Positions 21,701 through 32,843 are shown, numbered from the stretch's first letter. The stretch is 64,000 bases of DNA from Leucocoprinus leucothites (GCA_013368445.1 JAACJO010000005.1:2356001-2420000); one strand, 5' to 3'. The notes: generated by a model not told the origin, from the letters alone. Translations and numbers: made by a program.

Positions 21701-22323
21701 TCATCCAGTCCGATTGTGTTGGGAAATGCTGAATCTAGTAAGGTAGTGAATTCTTGGTTTTCAAGGTAGGATTGCCAAGAAAGGGTTTTCTTGGTCCAAT
21801 CTACATTGGGGTTGTGTTTTGAAAACCATGGGATTCCATAGATTATTCGTGGTCGTCCTAGGTTTGCGACAATCACATTGGTTTTGATTCGTTTTCCGTA
21901 AACGGTAGTTTCGATTACTACGTAATCGGTGATGGATGTGTTTTCTACAACTGATCCGTCTCCATTCCTGATGGCGAGTGGTTTTGGAAGTTTTCTTCTC
22001 GGAAGTTTCCATTCGTTTGCGAGATCTTGGTCGATAAGATCGGTTCCTGCTCCTGAATCAAGGAGTGCTAAAGTATCCACGGTTCTCTCAGGTAGGTGCA
22101 CTTTGAGGGGAAGATAAAGAGTGTTGGATTGCATGGGGGTAAGGGAAACTTCATTTAAATAAGAGAGTCTGGTCGGGGGCTTTGGTCTGGGGTAACTATC
22201 ATTCTGTAGTCCATTCGAAAAATAAATAGGTCTGTTTGAATCTGGGGTTGATGATCGAGAGGATAAATAAGAGGGTGTGCACTGTCCGGTAGAGGGTTTT
22301 GACGAATTAGACGTGGATGCTAA
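18751..22323 (-). pseudogene. Gypsy C pol: protease, reverse transcriptase, RNase H, integrase, chromodomain (several TGA stops)
   Basis: Protease LALLDSGAGTDLID near 22055, RT with VYMDDVLIHA near 21025, RNase H (QTDASNHASGAVL, TDHDN, ADALSHR), an integrase zinc domain (H...H, CPICQQHK), core Asp/Asp/Glu (MDLITDLP, ISDRDPRF, TTERFNQ) and a chromodomain (EWEVEDVVRHRKTRHGKIEYLIHWKGY, about 18870-18780) read in one frame. TGA codons at 21535, 21403, 21202 and 19033 each replace an expected Arg. The terminal TGA at 18751-18753 could be the true stop or a further CGA change that separated ORF3. The frame is -1 to gag and open over the gag stop at 22320. Catalytic residues are intact, so decay is recent. 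Confidence 0.93.
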
Positions 22324-24403
22324 TCGTCTGAGACAAAATCCTGGATTTCTCGATGGACAAATCCGGGTTGATCTGCATGCTCATTGTAGACGTTTACAAC
22401 TTCTTCATCGTCGGGGATGCTTTGGACGATTTCGTTAAGTTGCATGCTTTGGAAGCGTCTCTGGTTCTTCTTGTCATTATCGCGTGGTTTCCTATGCGAT
22501 ACGGGTCGCTTATGTTTGGCATTCTTGGACTGGGAGTTTCGTGGGATTTTTGAAAGGCATGCTTTACGTTTGGGACAGTCTCGAGCAAAGTGTCCTGTTT
22601 GCTCACATTCGAAACACGTTCCTTTTCTGAGGTTTTCCTTTTGATGGGAAGAAAGGATCGTATCGAACGCTTGTAAGATTGACTGCTTAACGTTTTCTTG
22701 ATGATCTTCATCGTCGTCTTCGCTTTCATCAGATGATGAATCATTGTTTTGTTGGTAGCCTTGAGAAATCGCGAAGTTCTGAAGTAATGCTTCCATAGCA
22801 TCGACATCCATCGCATTCGGGTCTCTATTAGGTTGGGGCGGGATGTAGCCTTGACTCTGGTAATGATTACGCCTTTTCAGTTTTGCCATCTTTCTTCGGG
22901 AGTATATCTGGGGGTGTCTTCGATAATAGTCTGCCTCCATTCTTTCAGTTTCTTCCGCCGCATGTGCCGCCGTGAACCATTCCTCCAAGTTGTTTCCTGG
23001 ATGTTTTGAAATAGCTCAGATTGCAATGCTTGGGTCGAGACCTTCTCGGAATTGATGGATGAGTTGTTGGGTTTCTCTGACTCCGGCTCAGTTAGCCAGG
23101 ATTCTGAACTCCATGATATAGGTTTCAACAGGTCTTTGCAATTGTTTAAGTGCGAGCCACTTTCTGAGGAAGCTTTCGCTTTCGTTGAAGGGTAAGAACG
23201 ATTGATCCAGGGCTTGCCAAAATGCTTCGGCGGAACCGAAGGTAGGTACTCCGTTTTGCATGTGATGGGTAAGGAAATCTCTTCGCCAGAAACTTGCTCC
23301 TTCTCCCATGTTGTAGAGTGCACAGATGATGATGTCGTGATCGGATGGGAGTTGATCACAGTTTGCCAAGAAGTAGAGCGAAAGTTGCTCTTTCCATCTT
23401 TGGTAATCCTGAGCGGTGCCATTGAACTCTTTGGGTAGGTCATATTTAATTCCTCTGTAGTTGTTTTGTGGATTGTGTTGTTGTGGTTGTCCAAAGAATC
23501 CTCCTCCACCTCCTCCTCCTCCTCCACCTCCTCCTCCGTCTGGATTTCCAGGCGGTCCTTTCCCTTTGGAACTTTGCATTGGTTGATAGACATTGTATTC
23601 TGGGTTGTTTGCCCTATATCCAAATGTATTTGCTGCCAAGGTTTCGGATCCTCTATAGGGTTCGTTGGATTCCATTGGTGATCCTTCTCTTTGTGATCTG
23701 TAAGAGATTTCGGATTCTGATTGTGAATGGGCGGTAACGGTGGAAGATCCTTGTGAAGGCATTTCTTGGGTTTCAATTGGTCTGGTTTGGATTGTAGGGG
23801 GTTCTGTTTGGTGGAAGTTTTCAAGTCTAGCAAAGGTTTTGTTGAGATTGGCTGTGTGTTCTTCTTCGTAGTGTCTGCTTCTTTGTCTTTGGATGGCTGG
23901 GAGTAAAGATGGTTTTGTTGGAGGGGTTGGAAGGTTGGGGGGTTGTTGTGAGAAAAGAGTGTTTTGAGACTCTCAGGGTTCGATTGGGGAGTTGTTTTGA
24001 GACTCTTGGGGTTCGGTTGATTGTTCGGGTTCACTTTCTGGTTAGAAATGACTTCGGAATTGTTTAGAGAGGCGCGCTGCGAGGTGTGGGGGGTTTGCTC
24101 TTCTATGATTGTTGGAAGATGAGCTATCGGACATTCACGAACAACAATTGATGGGTGTCGTTCGAGTATTAATTCGATTATACGTTGTTGTGTATCAGGG
24201 GTGATATTAGTTCTAAAAATAGAATCGATAGAGTTTGATGAATTTGGATTTTCGTCAGATTCATAATCTGAGTAGTTTTCTGTTTGATTGTTGATCTCGC
24301 TGATCCACAATGGTGATTCGGGTTCTTCGGATGACGTTAGTCTACTAGTCGGACTCTCGTGGTCGGACTCTTCTGATTGGCTGCCTTTGTAGTTTGTACG
24401 CAA
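22320..24403 (-). pseudogene. Gypsy C gag (one frame break, TGA stops)
   Basis: The C-terminal part carries a CCHC knuckle (CFECEQTGHFARDC) and an acidic Ser/Asp/Glu stretch. The central part (23762-23090) carries the capsid-like domain with DLPKEFNGTAQDYQRWKEQL and a run of about 14 Gly. TGA codons at 23088 and 23016 stand at expected Arg positions. Upstream, a protein-like acidic N-terminus opens at ATG 24403 in another frame; the best reading switches frame near 24045, suggesting one indel, and a further TGA and TAA occur before 23762. The start is therefore uncertain: 24403 with a frameshift, or a shorter Gag from 23762. It ends in TAG at 22320. Confidence 0.85.
23500..23538 (-). repeat. 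(GGN)n microsatellite in Gypsy C gag
   Basis: A plus-strand run of CCT/CCA triplets encodes about 14 consecutive Gly in Gag just before the capsid-like domain. In-frame triplet expansion does not disturb the reading. Confidence 0.85.
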
Positions 24404-24639
24404 GGAATCAGGTCAGTTCTTTGGCATGCGCCAGGGGTGATGTATAACTCCCGGGTGTGATTCCTAATCAGAGGCTTGCCAGTTATAGATCGGTTCAGTG
24501 TTCTTCTCGGGTGTAGCGCGAAGCAATACTAGCTTGTAAGAGATGTCGGATGGCACAGCAACTAGGCAATGAGAACCAAACACGACGGGTTTGTTGTGGG
24601 ATACTACTGGAATCGGCACAGTAGGAAGTTTAATCTTAT

Positions 24640-25336
24640 TGTTAAGATTTACAGTCAGAGCGCCTAGTAACGTCGCGTGTCACAACACGCAATTGGGTTA
24701 CGTAAGACAGCGGTTAACTGGTCTTTAACCTACTTCAATTAATAAGCTTGAGTATTCTCGAAAGCCTAGTAAGAGAAGGCCAAGAAGACTTGAGGTAAGT
24801 CTAAGGTAGCGCGAGGTTCGAGACAACAACAATGATACAAGTGAATTCAAGGCAAGGCAAGTAAACACAAGTAGTCTGGGAAACAAAGGAAAGATTAAAC
24901 TTGCGTTTAATCTTCCAAATACAAGTCCTTAAATACTAACTAGACGAAACAATATCAAACTATGAAACTACAACTACAAGTCCGAAAATCACTATCACGA
25001 TTCTGATAAATACATATCTGTCCGCCAATGTAACAGCTATCATAGTTAGATATCTAATAGTTCAAATCCAAACGCGATGTCCATGAAACCATCATTGTCT
25101 GTTAATCAGTCCTGTTAGTCCATGACAATCAAACAGCGAAACCGTTCCTCCTGATCCTCTTGATAACGTCCGTCCAATTATATTCGTCCCAATCGACATC
25201 GAATCGTTCTTCTTCCACATCAAACTTTCCAATGTATTCTTCCCAATCTAGAACCGCAGTCTCGGTCCTGGTGGCTGTGTCGGTGTCTAGGATGATTAAG
25301 TCACAATGAGCGTCAATCAGGTCGATGTTTATAACA
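24640..25336 (-). repeat. Gypsy C 5' LTR (right copy)
   Basis: 697 bp, partner of 16596-17292. The 236 bp between it and ATG 24403 form the untranslated leader; I saw no clear 3'-end tRNA complement next to the LTR. Confidence 0.95.
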
Positions 25337-25341
25337 TATAC

Positions 25342-28061
25342 TGCAAGATTATCTAAGGGTAAAAGGGATTGAGTTCATTCTGAGTGCACCCTGCATTCAT
25401 CAACAGAATGGGTGAGCAGAAAGATTGAATCGAACACTACATGAGAAGGTGCAAGCTATGTGACTTCACACATGTCTCCCAGATTCATGGTGGGATTTTG
25501 CGATTAACACTGCAACCCACATCTACAATCGCATATCAATGAACTGCATCCAATGGAAAACTCCATTTGAGTTAGTACATGGACACAAACCTGACATCAG
25601 TCACCTACGAGTATTTGGTTGTGCTGCATATATGTTCCTTCCAGATGAAATGCGCCCGAATAAATTATCTGCAAAATCTGAACTGATGATCTTTGTTGGA
25701 TATGATTGGGAGAAGAATTACATCTTTCTCCACCATACTCGAGGGAATGCTGAGTTTATCTCACCAACTGTCATCTTTGATGAAAAGATGTTCCCTAAAT
25801 GTCCAGACCAAAAACCTGTGGTACACCCCGAGCTGCCTTGCACTGAGATTCCCCCAATCTCAACTATTCTGAATGTTCCACATGTAGACCATCCGCCTAC
25901 ACCTTGAGGAGGAGAGCCACCTCATGCACCTTCACCTCATGCTCCTCCATGCCCTAGAACACCTTCACCATCTAGATCAACAAGTCCACCTCTCTCTTAT
26001 GCTGATCCTGATGATTGCGACCCAAAAGAAGAGGAAGAAGAAGTTGAGTTACCTCCTTCTCCAGGGCGTTCCCGATCAGAACCTGGTCCACATAAACATG
26101 CTTGGTCTCCATCTCCACCCGAGGTACTGCCACTATGACCTTCAGTCCAAGATGACCTTGATGCACTAGAACAGCTTGACCGTTGGGTCACTGAACATGA
26201 GAATTGCCATCCTAGGTGAAATGTTCAACCTCTGAACAGACCAGGAAACGTGTATGGTGATAGGAGCAACCCTCTTGATGTCATCCAATGATATAGGGAA
26301 CTCAATCCTAACTTACCACGCAATTGTGCTCAATATCGACCTATTCCTGGAGCTATTTCTGATGAAGAAGCTTGGAACAGATTATGAAATTGGCATATCC
26401 CTCACCCAGATAGTAGGATCGACAACAACAAATAGTCATCTACCAATTTTGTGAAGTTCATGAAGGAAGAAGGGGTAAAATTAGTTGATTTCCTTCTTGC
26501 ACAATGTGCCAATGGGCCTGTTCCCAAACAGTTTCGAGATATCGCGAATTTAGATGCTGATGCTCAAACAAAATGGCAAAAAGCGATGCTTGAAGAATTA
26601 GACACACTTCACAAGCAAGGTATATATGAACTTGTTGATCTCCCAAAAGAAAGAAGAGCTATTAAAAATAGATGGGTTTACAACATCAAGTCCAATAATT
26701 GATATCGCTCTCGCCTTGTTGTGAAAGGATTCTCTCAGATCAAGGGAATTAACTTCGATGAACTATTCTCTCCAATTGTCCAATATGAGACTGCGTGCCT
26801 ACTTCTTGGTATTGCAGCACTTGAGGATTTTGACCTTCACTCTGTTGATGTCAAAACAGCCTATTTATATGGCAATCTGGATGAAGAGATCTACATGGAG
26901 CAGCCAGAAGGATTCCATATTCCTGGCCAAGAAAAGAAAGTCTGGAGATTATGCAAAGCAATCTACAGCCTAAAACAAGCCGGCTTATCCTGGTGGAAAG
27001 CACTCACTTCATTGATGCTGAAACTTGGATTTAAGTGCTGTAAGTCTGACACTGGCATTTATCATTTTACACATCCTAAAACCGGCAAGCATATCTTTGC
27101 GGTTGTTTATGTGGATGATGTCTTCTTTATGGGTAAAAAGAATTCCCTGCTCCTCTCTGAGTTGAAGCAAAAATTCATGACTACTTGGAAATGTCGTGAC
27201 CAAGGTGAACTTTCAGAGTTCCTAGGCATGAACATATCATGCAATTGAAAAGAGAGAAAACTCTATATAGATCAAGTGAAATACCTCGATAAGGTTCTTG
27301 AGAAGTTCAAAATTCCAAAAGGCACAAAATTTACTCTGCTGCCATCCAGATTCATTTTCGAACCCTATGTCAATAAGGTAGATCCTAAGTTTAGGACTCG
27401 TTACCAACAATTAGTCAGATTGCTGATGTATCTTATGATCAGATCAAGACCTGACATATCCTTTGCAGTTGTCAAACTCTCCTAGCAATCTGCTGCCCCT
27501 TCTAATGTGCACTTCTGGGCTGGACTCCATGTGCTGCAATATTTGCAATCAACTTGCAATTATCAACTTGTGTTTGATGGAGCTTCTAACCAAGCCATCA
27601 TCACCTGCTCTGATAGTGATTGGGTGCAAGATGGACAGTTTTGACGATCTGTCACAGATAACTTTGTCACAATAGCACATGGACCTGTAAGCTGGCTTAA
27701 TCACAAACAGAAAACTGTCACTTTGTCATTTACTGAAGCTAAATATATGGCACTATCTGATTGCAGCCGTCAGTTGATGTGGATTTGACAACTTCTCGAA
27801 GAGATAGGTTTTAAAATTCCTGCTCAGATTCTCTATGGTGATAATATCGGATCTATCTTCTGGAGTGAGAATCCTGTTCAAGAAAAATGCTTGAAGCATA
27901 TTGATATACGATATTACTATATCCGAGATATTGTTGAAGAAGGTTCCATTGAGTTGGAATTTATTGAGGGCTCAAACAACTCTGCTGATATTTTGACAAA
28001 AAACCTCAGTTCAATTCTCTTCAATAAATTTGTTTATTCCTTAGGTATTGAATTCCTTTAG
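25342..28061 (+). pseudogene. Copia B pol, integrase C-terminal half, reverse transcriptase and RNase H
   Basis: Reading resumes at the Gypsy C target site with the third integrase catalytic region (HQQNG-stop-AERLNRTLHEK), then HPRVFGC-like LRVFGCAAYMF and an integrase tail. The RT opens at 26451 and keeps VVYVDD (about 27100) intact. The RNase H end carries TEAKYMALS, ADILTKNL-like and a final TAG at 28059-28061. About ten in-frame stops (for example 26701, 27246, 27483, 27641) break it. They are mostly TGA or TAG, one transition away from Arg, Trp or Gln codons. The purine-rich PPT TGAGGAGGAG directly precedes the 3' LTR. Confidence 0.9.
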
Positions 28062-28140
28062 CGCTTTTATAGTCACTTAAATTGAAGCACTCTTGTAGCC
28101 ACTCAATTATGCATCTCCCACTTTTTTGAGTGAGGAGGAG

Positions 28141-28515
28141 TGTTGAATCATGTGCACGTTTATATGCTGCTATATTTGTGTTCACTCTCAATTATGACAT
28201 ATGCATTCTATTATTAGATACCACTATGTTTACACACCAATACTTTGTGCAGACTATACATGTTTTACTATACATTTTACTTGTACCCTTTACCACCTTC
28301 AAACGATGGTGTAATGTTCTCTTTATGGTAGATACTATATGGACATTTTAGTATAAATACTTTGTATTTTTCTCATTATTCAATAGTCAATTTACTCTCT
28401 CTCAGTTGCAACTCTACAACTCTTACAACTCCCATAACAGTTTACTGCCTAGCAAAGTAAGTCATCGACTATGTCATCTACCTTCACTGCTACGCTCCCT
28501 GTTGCTGCTTCGACA
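28141..28515 (+). repeat. Copia B 3' LTR
   Basis: 375 bp, same length as the 5' LTR, ending at 28515 before the GCCAG duplication. Positions differing from the 5' LTR include several CG versus TG/CA pairs in both directions, so both copies decayed. Confidence 0.93.
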
Positions 28516-28773
28516 GCCAGTGTATCTTATATTGTCTGTCTATCATTGGCTGATGTATTGTCACCCACAGCATCATCTGTTGATGCTGAATGGGCATTCT
28601 CTGTTGGGCAATGACAGGTGAACTTTATGCAACAAAACATGACCTCAAATACATTCAAAGCTAAGATGGCACTTGGGTCCTGGGCAAGACCTGGGAATAC
28701 ATTATTTCCAGGTGTCATAAAAGCAGGACAGATCATTGCTGGAGGAGCAGAAGGTGATTCAGATGCTGAATAA
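28516..28773 (+). pseudogene. hAT transposase pseudogene, C-terminal end
   Basis: After the copia B target duplication the hAT dimerisation domain resumes: ASSVDAEWAFSVG corresponds to the usual ATSVDVERAFSFGR block, with Arg replaced by Trp. A stop directly after it again sits where Arg is expected. The frame ends with an acidic tail and TAA at 28771-28773. A probable intron acceptor (CACCCACAG) lies just before the conserved block. Confidence 0.7.
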
Positions 28774-29234
28774 ATGGACAGACAAACTAAGTGAACTGGT
28801 TGATTGGTTGGAATGTATTTGTACGATTTATGGATGTGTTTGATGACTCGAAATGTATACCTGCGTGTAGTGGTTAAGAATACGTATTTATTGAGCCTAG
28901 TTTCGTGAAAATCGTCGGAGATTTGAGCAAGATATGGCATCTCGAGTGTTGGTGAAGATGTGGATCTTCCCCAATATTTGTGAATATTTGGCCACAATTG
29001 TAGGTCACGCCATGCACTCATTTTTGAACATTTTCACTCAATTTCTACTCCAAAATAGTTGGAGAAATGTATAGAAACATATTACAGTATCCTCAGAGTA
29101 AAAGAATATGCTTTATCTGTGGATGAAACTGCCATCTGCAGATATCCATCCACTGGCCATCTGTGATGACATCATCTGATGGTGTCAGTCACAGATACAT
29201 GACATTACCATCCATAACAGTCCCTAATCAAGAA

Positions 29235-30651
29235 TCAATAGGCATTTACTCCTAAATCAGATGGGCAAAAATGTGCTCATTTGGTTGCCAAAGGATTTTC
29301 CCAGGTAGAGGAAATTGACTTTGATGAACTTTTTAGTCCTGTAGTCTGATATGAGACAACTCATCTTATATTTGCGCTAGCAGCTCTTCACAACTGGGAC
29401 ATGTTTGGTCTAGATGTGAAAACTGCATATCTGTATGGACAACTTGACAAAGAGATATATATGGAGATGCCTGAAGGTTTTGAAATGAAATCTGCACCTC
29501 CAGGGAGTGTTCTTAAATTAGAACAGTCACTTTATGGACTAAAGCAGTCTAGACATCAATGGTGGATTGAACTTTCTTCTTATATGGAAGAATTGGGCTT
29601 TACACTTTCTACCATCAATGCCAGAGTATACTATATATACAATAAATCAACAAATCAGTTGATCATTGCCCTAGTATATATAGACAATGCTAAGTTCATA
29701 GGACTAAAAGGTTCTAAACTTCTTGCTGAGAAAAAAGCAGCATTTATGAAGAAATGGGAATGTTGTGACCTTGGACCTGACTCAGAGTTCTTGGGAATGA
29801 CTATAATTCATGATTGAAAGAAGCAAAAGCTTTCAATAGATCAAACAGTTTATCTAAAGAAAATCCTAGAATGATTTGAAGTTTCTGGCTATGAGGAAAC
29901 TCTACTTCCTCAAGGATACATCTTTATGAAAAACAAAGAACAAGTGAGTCCCAAATTCATGAATGCTTATCAGCAATTAGTTGGATCAATCATGTATTTG
30001 ATGATTGATACAAGACCAGATATAGGTTTTGCTACTATCAAATTATCACAACACATGACTAACCCTTCCACTGCTCATTATAGAGCAGGAATACATCTAC
30101 TTCAATATTTGAATCAAACACAGAAATACAATATCACTTATACATGTTCTGGGGTTCAATTCAAAAATAATTAACCAATTATCAATGTATGAGCATATTC
30201 TGATTCAGATTGGGCTCAGGATCCAAACACTTAATTGAGCATAACAGGTAATATTGTGTTGTTAGGGAATGCACCAATTTCTTGGTCTTCTCAAAGACAA
30301 AAGTCTGTCATAACATCTTGAACTGAAGCCAAATATATGGCAATATCTAATACAGGCAAACAGCTTGTTTGGATATCCAATCTTTTACAAGAGATTGGGA
30401 TAATAATCAACCCTCTTATTTTATTTGGAGATAATATGGGTTCAAAGTTTTGGGCTGAAAACCCAGTAACTGAGAAATATTCTAAACATGTTGATATCCA
30501 TTATCATGTCATAAGGCAATGGGTTGCACAAGGAAAACTTGTGATAGATTTTATTGAAGGGAAAAACAATCCTGCCAATCTCTTAACTAAAAATCTGGAT
30601 CATATTCTCTTTAATCAATTCCTATCTTATTATGGTTTAAGGTTCCTCTAA
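29235..30651 (+). pseudogene. Copia A reverse transcriptase and RNase H
   Basis: After the hAT duplication the RT continues: HLVAKGFSQVEEIDFDELFSP, then ALAALHNWDMFGLDVKTAYLYG and EIYMEMPEGFE. The catalytic YVDD box is YIDN (near 29675), which removes a metal-binding Asp. RNase H reads SDSDWAQDP, TEAKYMAIS and LLTKNLDHILFNQFL to a stop at 30651. Stops at 29235-29245, 29350, 29816, 29871, 30172 and later are mostly TGA/TAG at expected Arg or Trp. The purine tract GCAAGGAGGAG follows, then the LTR. Clearly inactive. Confidence 0.88.
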
Positions 30652-30669
30652 ACTTTGAGCAAGGAGGAG

Positions 30670-31931
30670 TGTTGCAAAAGTACTAAATGCTCTAATGAAG
30701 CACCCTATGGGCTTGCCCTTAGTGAGCATGAGAACCTTTCCAATGATTGCTCTCAGACTATTCTAGGATTGATTCCATCACAGATCAGTACCTATAGTTA
30801 TGATCTGATCATTATGTCTTAGTATATTCCATGATATGTAGTATGACAGTATATGATATCTGTAGAGTAATAGTTAGTTGGAATGACTCTAGAAAAAACC
30901 ATTCATGAGTCAGGATGATTAGTATGACTAGTAATGAGTCAGAACAACTCAGAGACAGTCAGAATGATTACAATACCACTATATGAGTTGATACTATGTG
31001 ATATATTCTATGACTCAATAGATATTGTAGAGATGTATAAAATACAGACTAGAATTCAGTGGTAGAACAAGTTTTACCAATTCTATTGTGTACAACTAAA
31101 CAACTATTATCATCATTAGTCACATTCAAATGGTCTGTAGCAACTACACGTAGTTGGTACTACATGTAGCTGAGCTGATACACGATCATGAGATTTAAAC
31201 CCTGCTCATCATGCCCTCACATGTCATAAGTTTGGATCTACTATCATCTAGTTTCCACCCATCTAAATAAGGAACCCAATGATATTTCAACTTTGACACC
31301 CTTTTTAACACTGTATATCTGGACTTAACCGCTCACAAAAAATGATGAGAATGAAGCGCAATATGCCAGAGACATTATGAACTCTTATATTGACCTCAAA
31401 TGAACCTAAACATTGCTAAAATATTTTATATTAGTATCAGGAGTTCAGAAATTGCCTGACTGTGTTTCTCCAGACTTGACACATAGCCACTCAGATGATT
31501 TTAGAGGTGAAAGACACCTCCTTTGTGTATTCAGAAGTTCATAGGTTAATACAAATGAAACCACTGACTGGTGATTACTTGTGTTAGCTTAATAATTCAC
31601 CCCTGTTAATTATCAGTTGTCTGAATCTCTCGAAATTCTCGGAATAATTTATTATGGATGCACTGTTGATTATTGAGTGCCAGCCATAGATTCATGTAAG
31701 TCATTGGCTGCAAGTGAGTGCTGAACAAGCTTACAGCAAAGTCAGGTATTCTAGTTTCCCTATTTGGATGGGTGGGAACTAGACGATGGTGGATCCAAAC
31801 AGATACATGAGGGTATGATGAGCTGGGTTTAAATCTCATGATCACGCATCAGCTCAACTACATGTAGCACCAACTATATGTAGTTGCTACAGACCATTTG
31901 AATGTGACTATTGCTTCACTTGAACTCAACA
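30670..31931 (+). repeat. Copia A 3' LTR, split by a MITE
   Basis: Starts TGTTGCAAAAG directly after the polypurine tract and holds a TATA-like TGTATAAAATAC near 31036. The 790-bp element at 31119-31908 interrupts it. The right end (ACTCAACA at about 31931) is a guess from the usual CA ending, since the 5' LTR is outside the window. Confidence 0.55.
31119..31908. mobile_element. MITE-like element with about 155-bp inverted repeats and TA duplication
   Basis: The first roughly 155 bp (GTCACATTCAAATGGTCTG...) return as inverted complement at 31750-31908 with about 85-90% identity by eye. TA dinucleotides flank both ends (31117-31118, 31909-31910), the duplication used by Tc1/mariner elements. 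The roughly 470-bp middle has no convincing coding frame. Each arm includes GTAGCTGAGCTG and GATTTAAACCC, loosely like tRNA A and B boxes but only about 25 bp apart. It would depend on a transposase in trans; the Tc1 copy at 33212 has unrelated ends. Confidence 0.7.
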
Positions 31932-32146
31932 TTCTACACAACTTTACTCAGCTACTGTTCTACACTGATTACTTGCCTTTACAACTGACAGAACTAGTGT
32001 TCTTATGAAGTGAGTGTGTCATAGCTTGCTCAGTCACTGTGCACTATGCTGTGTAGCAGCAATTACTGTTTCAACACCTCAGTTACCTCCAACAATTCCA
32101 AATCATCCTAGACAATATTGCCTACTCTGACTTCAACAATTGAGTC

Positions 32147-32662
32147 ATGTCTATTTTAGTGGGAATGGTGGAACAAGTCACAAAGAGCACCAACATCAAC
32201 AGTGAAGACAAGGAAAATGCATTAGCCCACCTCATGTTGACTCTCATCAACAACCAACTAGTCTATTGTATCAACAACTCCTTAGCATCATCATCCACAT
32301 CCTCCCTGTCTACATCCTCTTCTCCCCCCAAACAAGAAGCCATGGAAACTGACATCCCACCACTCCTAGAAATCACTCCTCCACCTACCCTTGACAAGGA
32401 ACTAGACCACCTCATTGGAATACTCAACCACTGCCAAGCACTAGAAGAAGCTATATCTGTTGAAGCCAACAGCTTCCAGACATGGAAGACTCTCAAAGAT
32501 GGTGGAGAGTCAGACCCAGAATATTGGAGAGCCATCATGTACCACCTCATTGAATTCTGCCATAACAATCATGTTACCTACCAAGCCACCCTGATCCAAC
32601 TCTTCACTGCAGGACCTGACCATGCCCAATTCTTTATTAGTCACAAATCTGTTAACAACTGA
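32147..32662 (+). pseudogene. Gag-like ORF of an unidentified retroelement remnant
   Basis: A 171-codon frame with a helical N-terminus, a Ser-rich linker (SSSTSSLSTSSSPP) and a second helical part (ALEEAISVEANSFQTWKTL ... YWRAIMYHLIEFCHNNHVTYQATLIQLF). After the TGA at 32660, at an expected Arg or Trp, the same frame carries more protein-like pieces to about 32840, then a purine tract and an LTR-like sequence. Position and composition suggest Gag, but I do not recognise the family and found no zinc knuckle, protease or RT. Confidence in the Gag label is low. Confidence 0.4.
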
Positions 32663-32843
32663 TTCATGCTTGGTCCAACTAAGAAGAAGGTTGCTGTATA
32701 TATCACCCATTGACTATGACAATGCCCAACCTTTAAAGAAGCACAGAGTTTCCTAGCACAGTTCACATTTCCAGTATGCTCTATCTTACATGGACCATTA
32801 CAGTAGTTTTTCATGAGGACATGAACACTTGAAGGGGAGGTAA

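Larger units (their letters stand above)
16596..25336 (-). mobile_element. Gypsy C: Ty3/gypsy chromovirus inside copia B, with ORF3 after pol
   Basis: Two 697-bp LTRs (16596-17292, 24640-25336) have TGTTAAG/ATAACA ends and the perfect duplication TATAC (16591-16595, 25337-25341). Copia B integrase reads through when the element is removed. Minus-strand order is gag, protease-RT-RNase H-integrase-chromodomain, then an extra ORF with two zinc-knuckle-like motifs. All genes carry TGA stops at expected Arg positions. The LTRs differ at six sites, every one a CpG transition. It is the youngest of the nested insertions by position. Confidence 0.94.
12709..28515 (+). mobile_element. Copia B: Ty1/copia retrotransposon inside the hAT element
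   Basis: Two 375-bp LTRs (12709-13083, 28141-28515) begin TGTTGAATC and end GACA, and the perfect target duplication is GCCAG (12704-12708, 28516-28520). The internal order is gag, protease, integrase, reverse transcriptase, RNase H, as in Pseudoviridae-type elements. It is interrupted by a solo LTR at 14543 and by Gypsy C at 16596. Removing both insertions restores a continuous reading across each junction. I count about 22 LTR differences in 375 bp, all but one transitions, so it is older than Gypsy C, which sits inside it. Confidence 0.93.
9735..29226 (+). mobile_element. hAT DNA transposon, split by copia B
   Basis: Terminal inverted repeats fit TAGGGRCTGTYATGGATG at both ends, and the 8-bp target duplication ATCAAGAA (9727-9734, 29227-29234) is the length typical of hAT elements. 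Without copia B the element is about 3.7 kb. It holds recognisable but broken hAT transposase sequence on the plus strand. It is inserted in the pol gene of copia A, whose reading resumes right after the second duplication. The TIR differences (G/A, C/T) are transitions, as elsewhere in this island. Confidence 0.85.
1..31931 (+). mobile_element. Copia A: old Ty1/copia retrotransposon, outer shell of the nest (5' part off the left edge)
   Basis: Copia-type pol sequence occurs in three separated pieces that rejoin in order: 1-1362, 9695-9734 and 29235-30651. The joins fall inside the conserved segment between the RT start and the first RT block, and reading resumes on the far side of each insertion. 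The element is interrupted by Gypsy A (target duplication GTATT at 1358-1362 and 9690-9694) and by a hAT element (ATCAAGAA at 9727-9734 and 29227-29234). Its 3' LTR starts at 30670 and is itself split by a MITE. The 5' LTR, gag and protease lie outside the window. Many in-frame stops show it is dead. The right end near 31931 is an estimate because no second LTR is available for comparison. Confidence 0.8.

Noticed and set aside
22877..23760. C-terminal half of the 508-codon frame opening at 24403
   Set aside because: The capsid-like domain and poly-Gly lie in another frame here; only the first part of the long frame looks like protein.
31150..31215. tRNA gene
   Set aside because: A-box and B-box-like motifs are about 25 bp apart and no acceptor stem or anticodon arm folds.
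31606..31845. 79-codon minus-strand frame in the MITE
   Set aside because: Composed partly of the inverted arm and matches nothing recognised.
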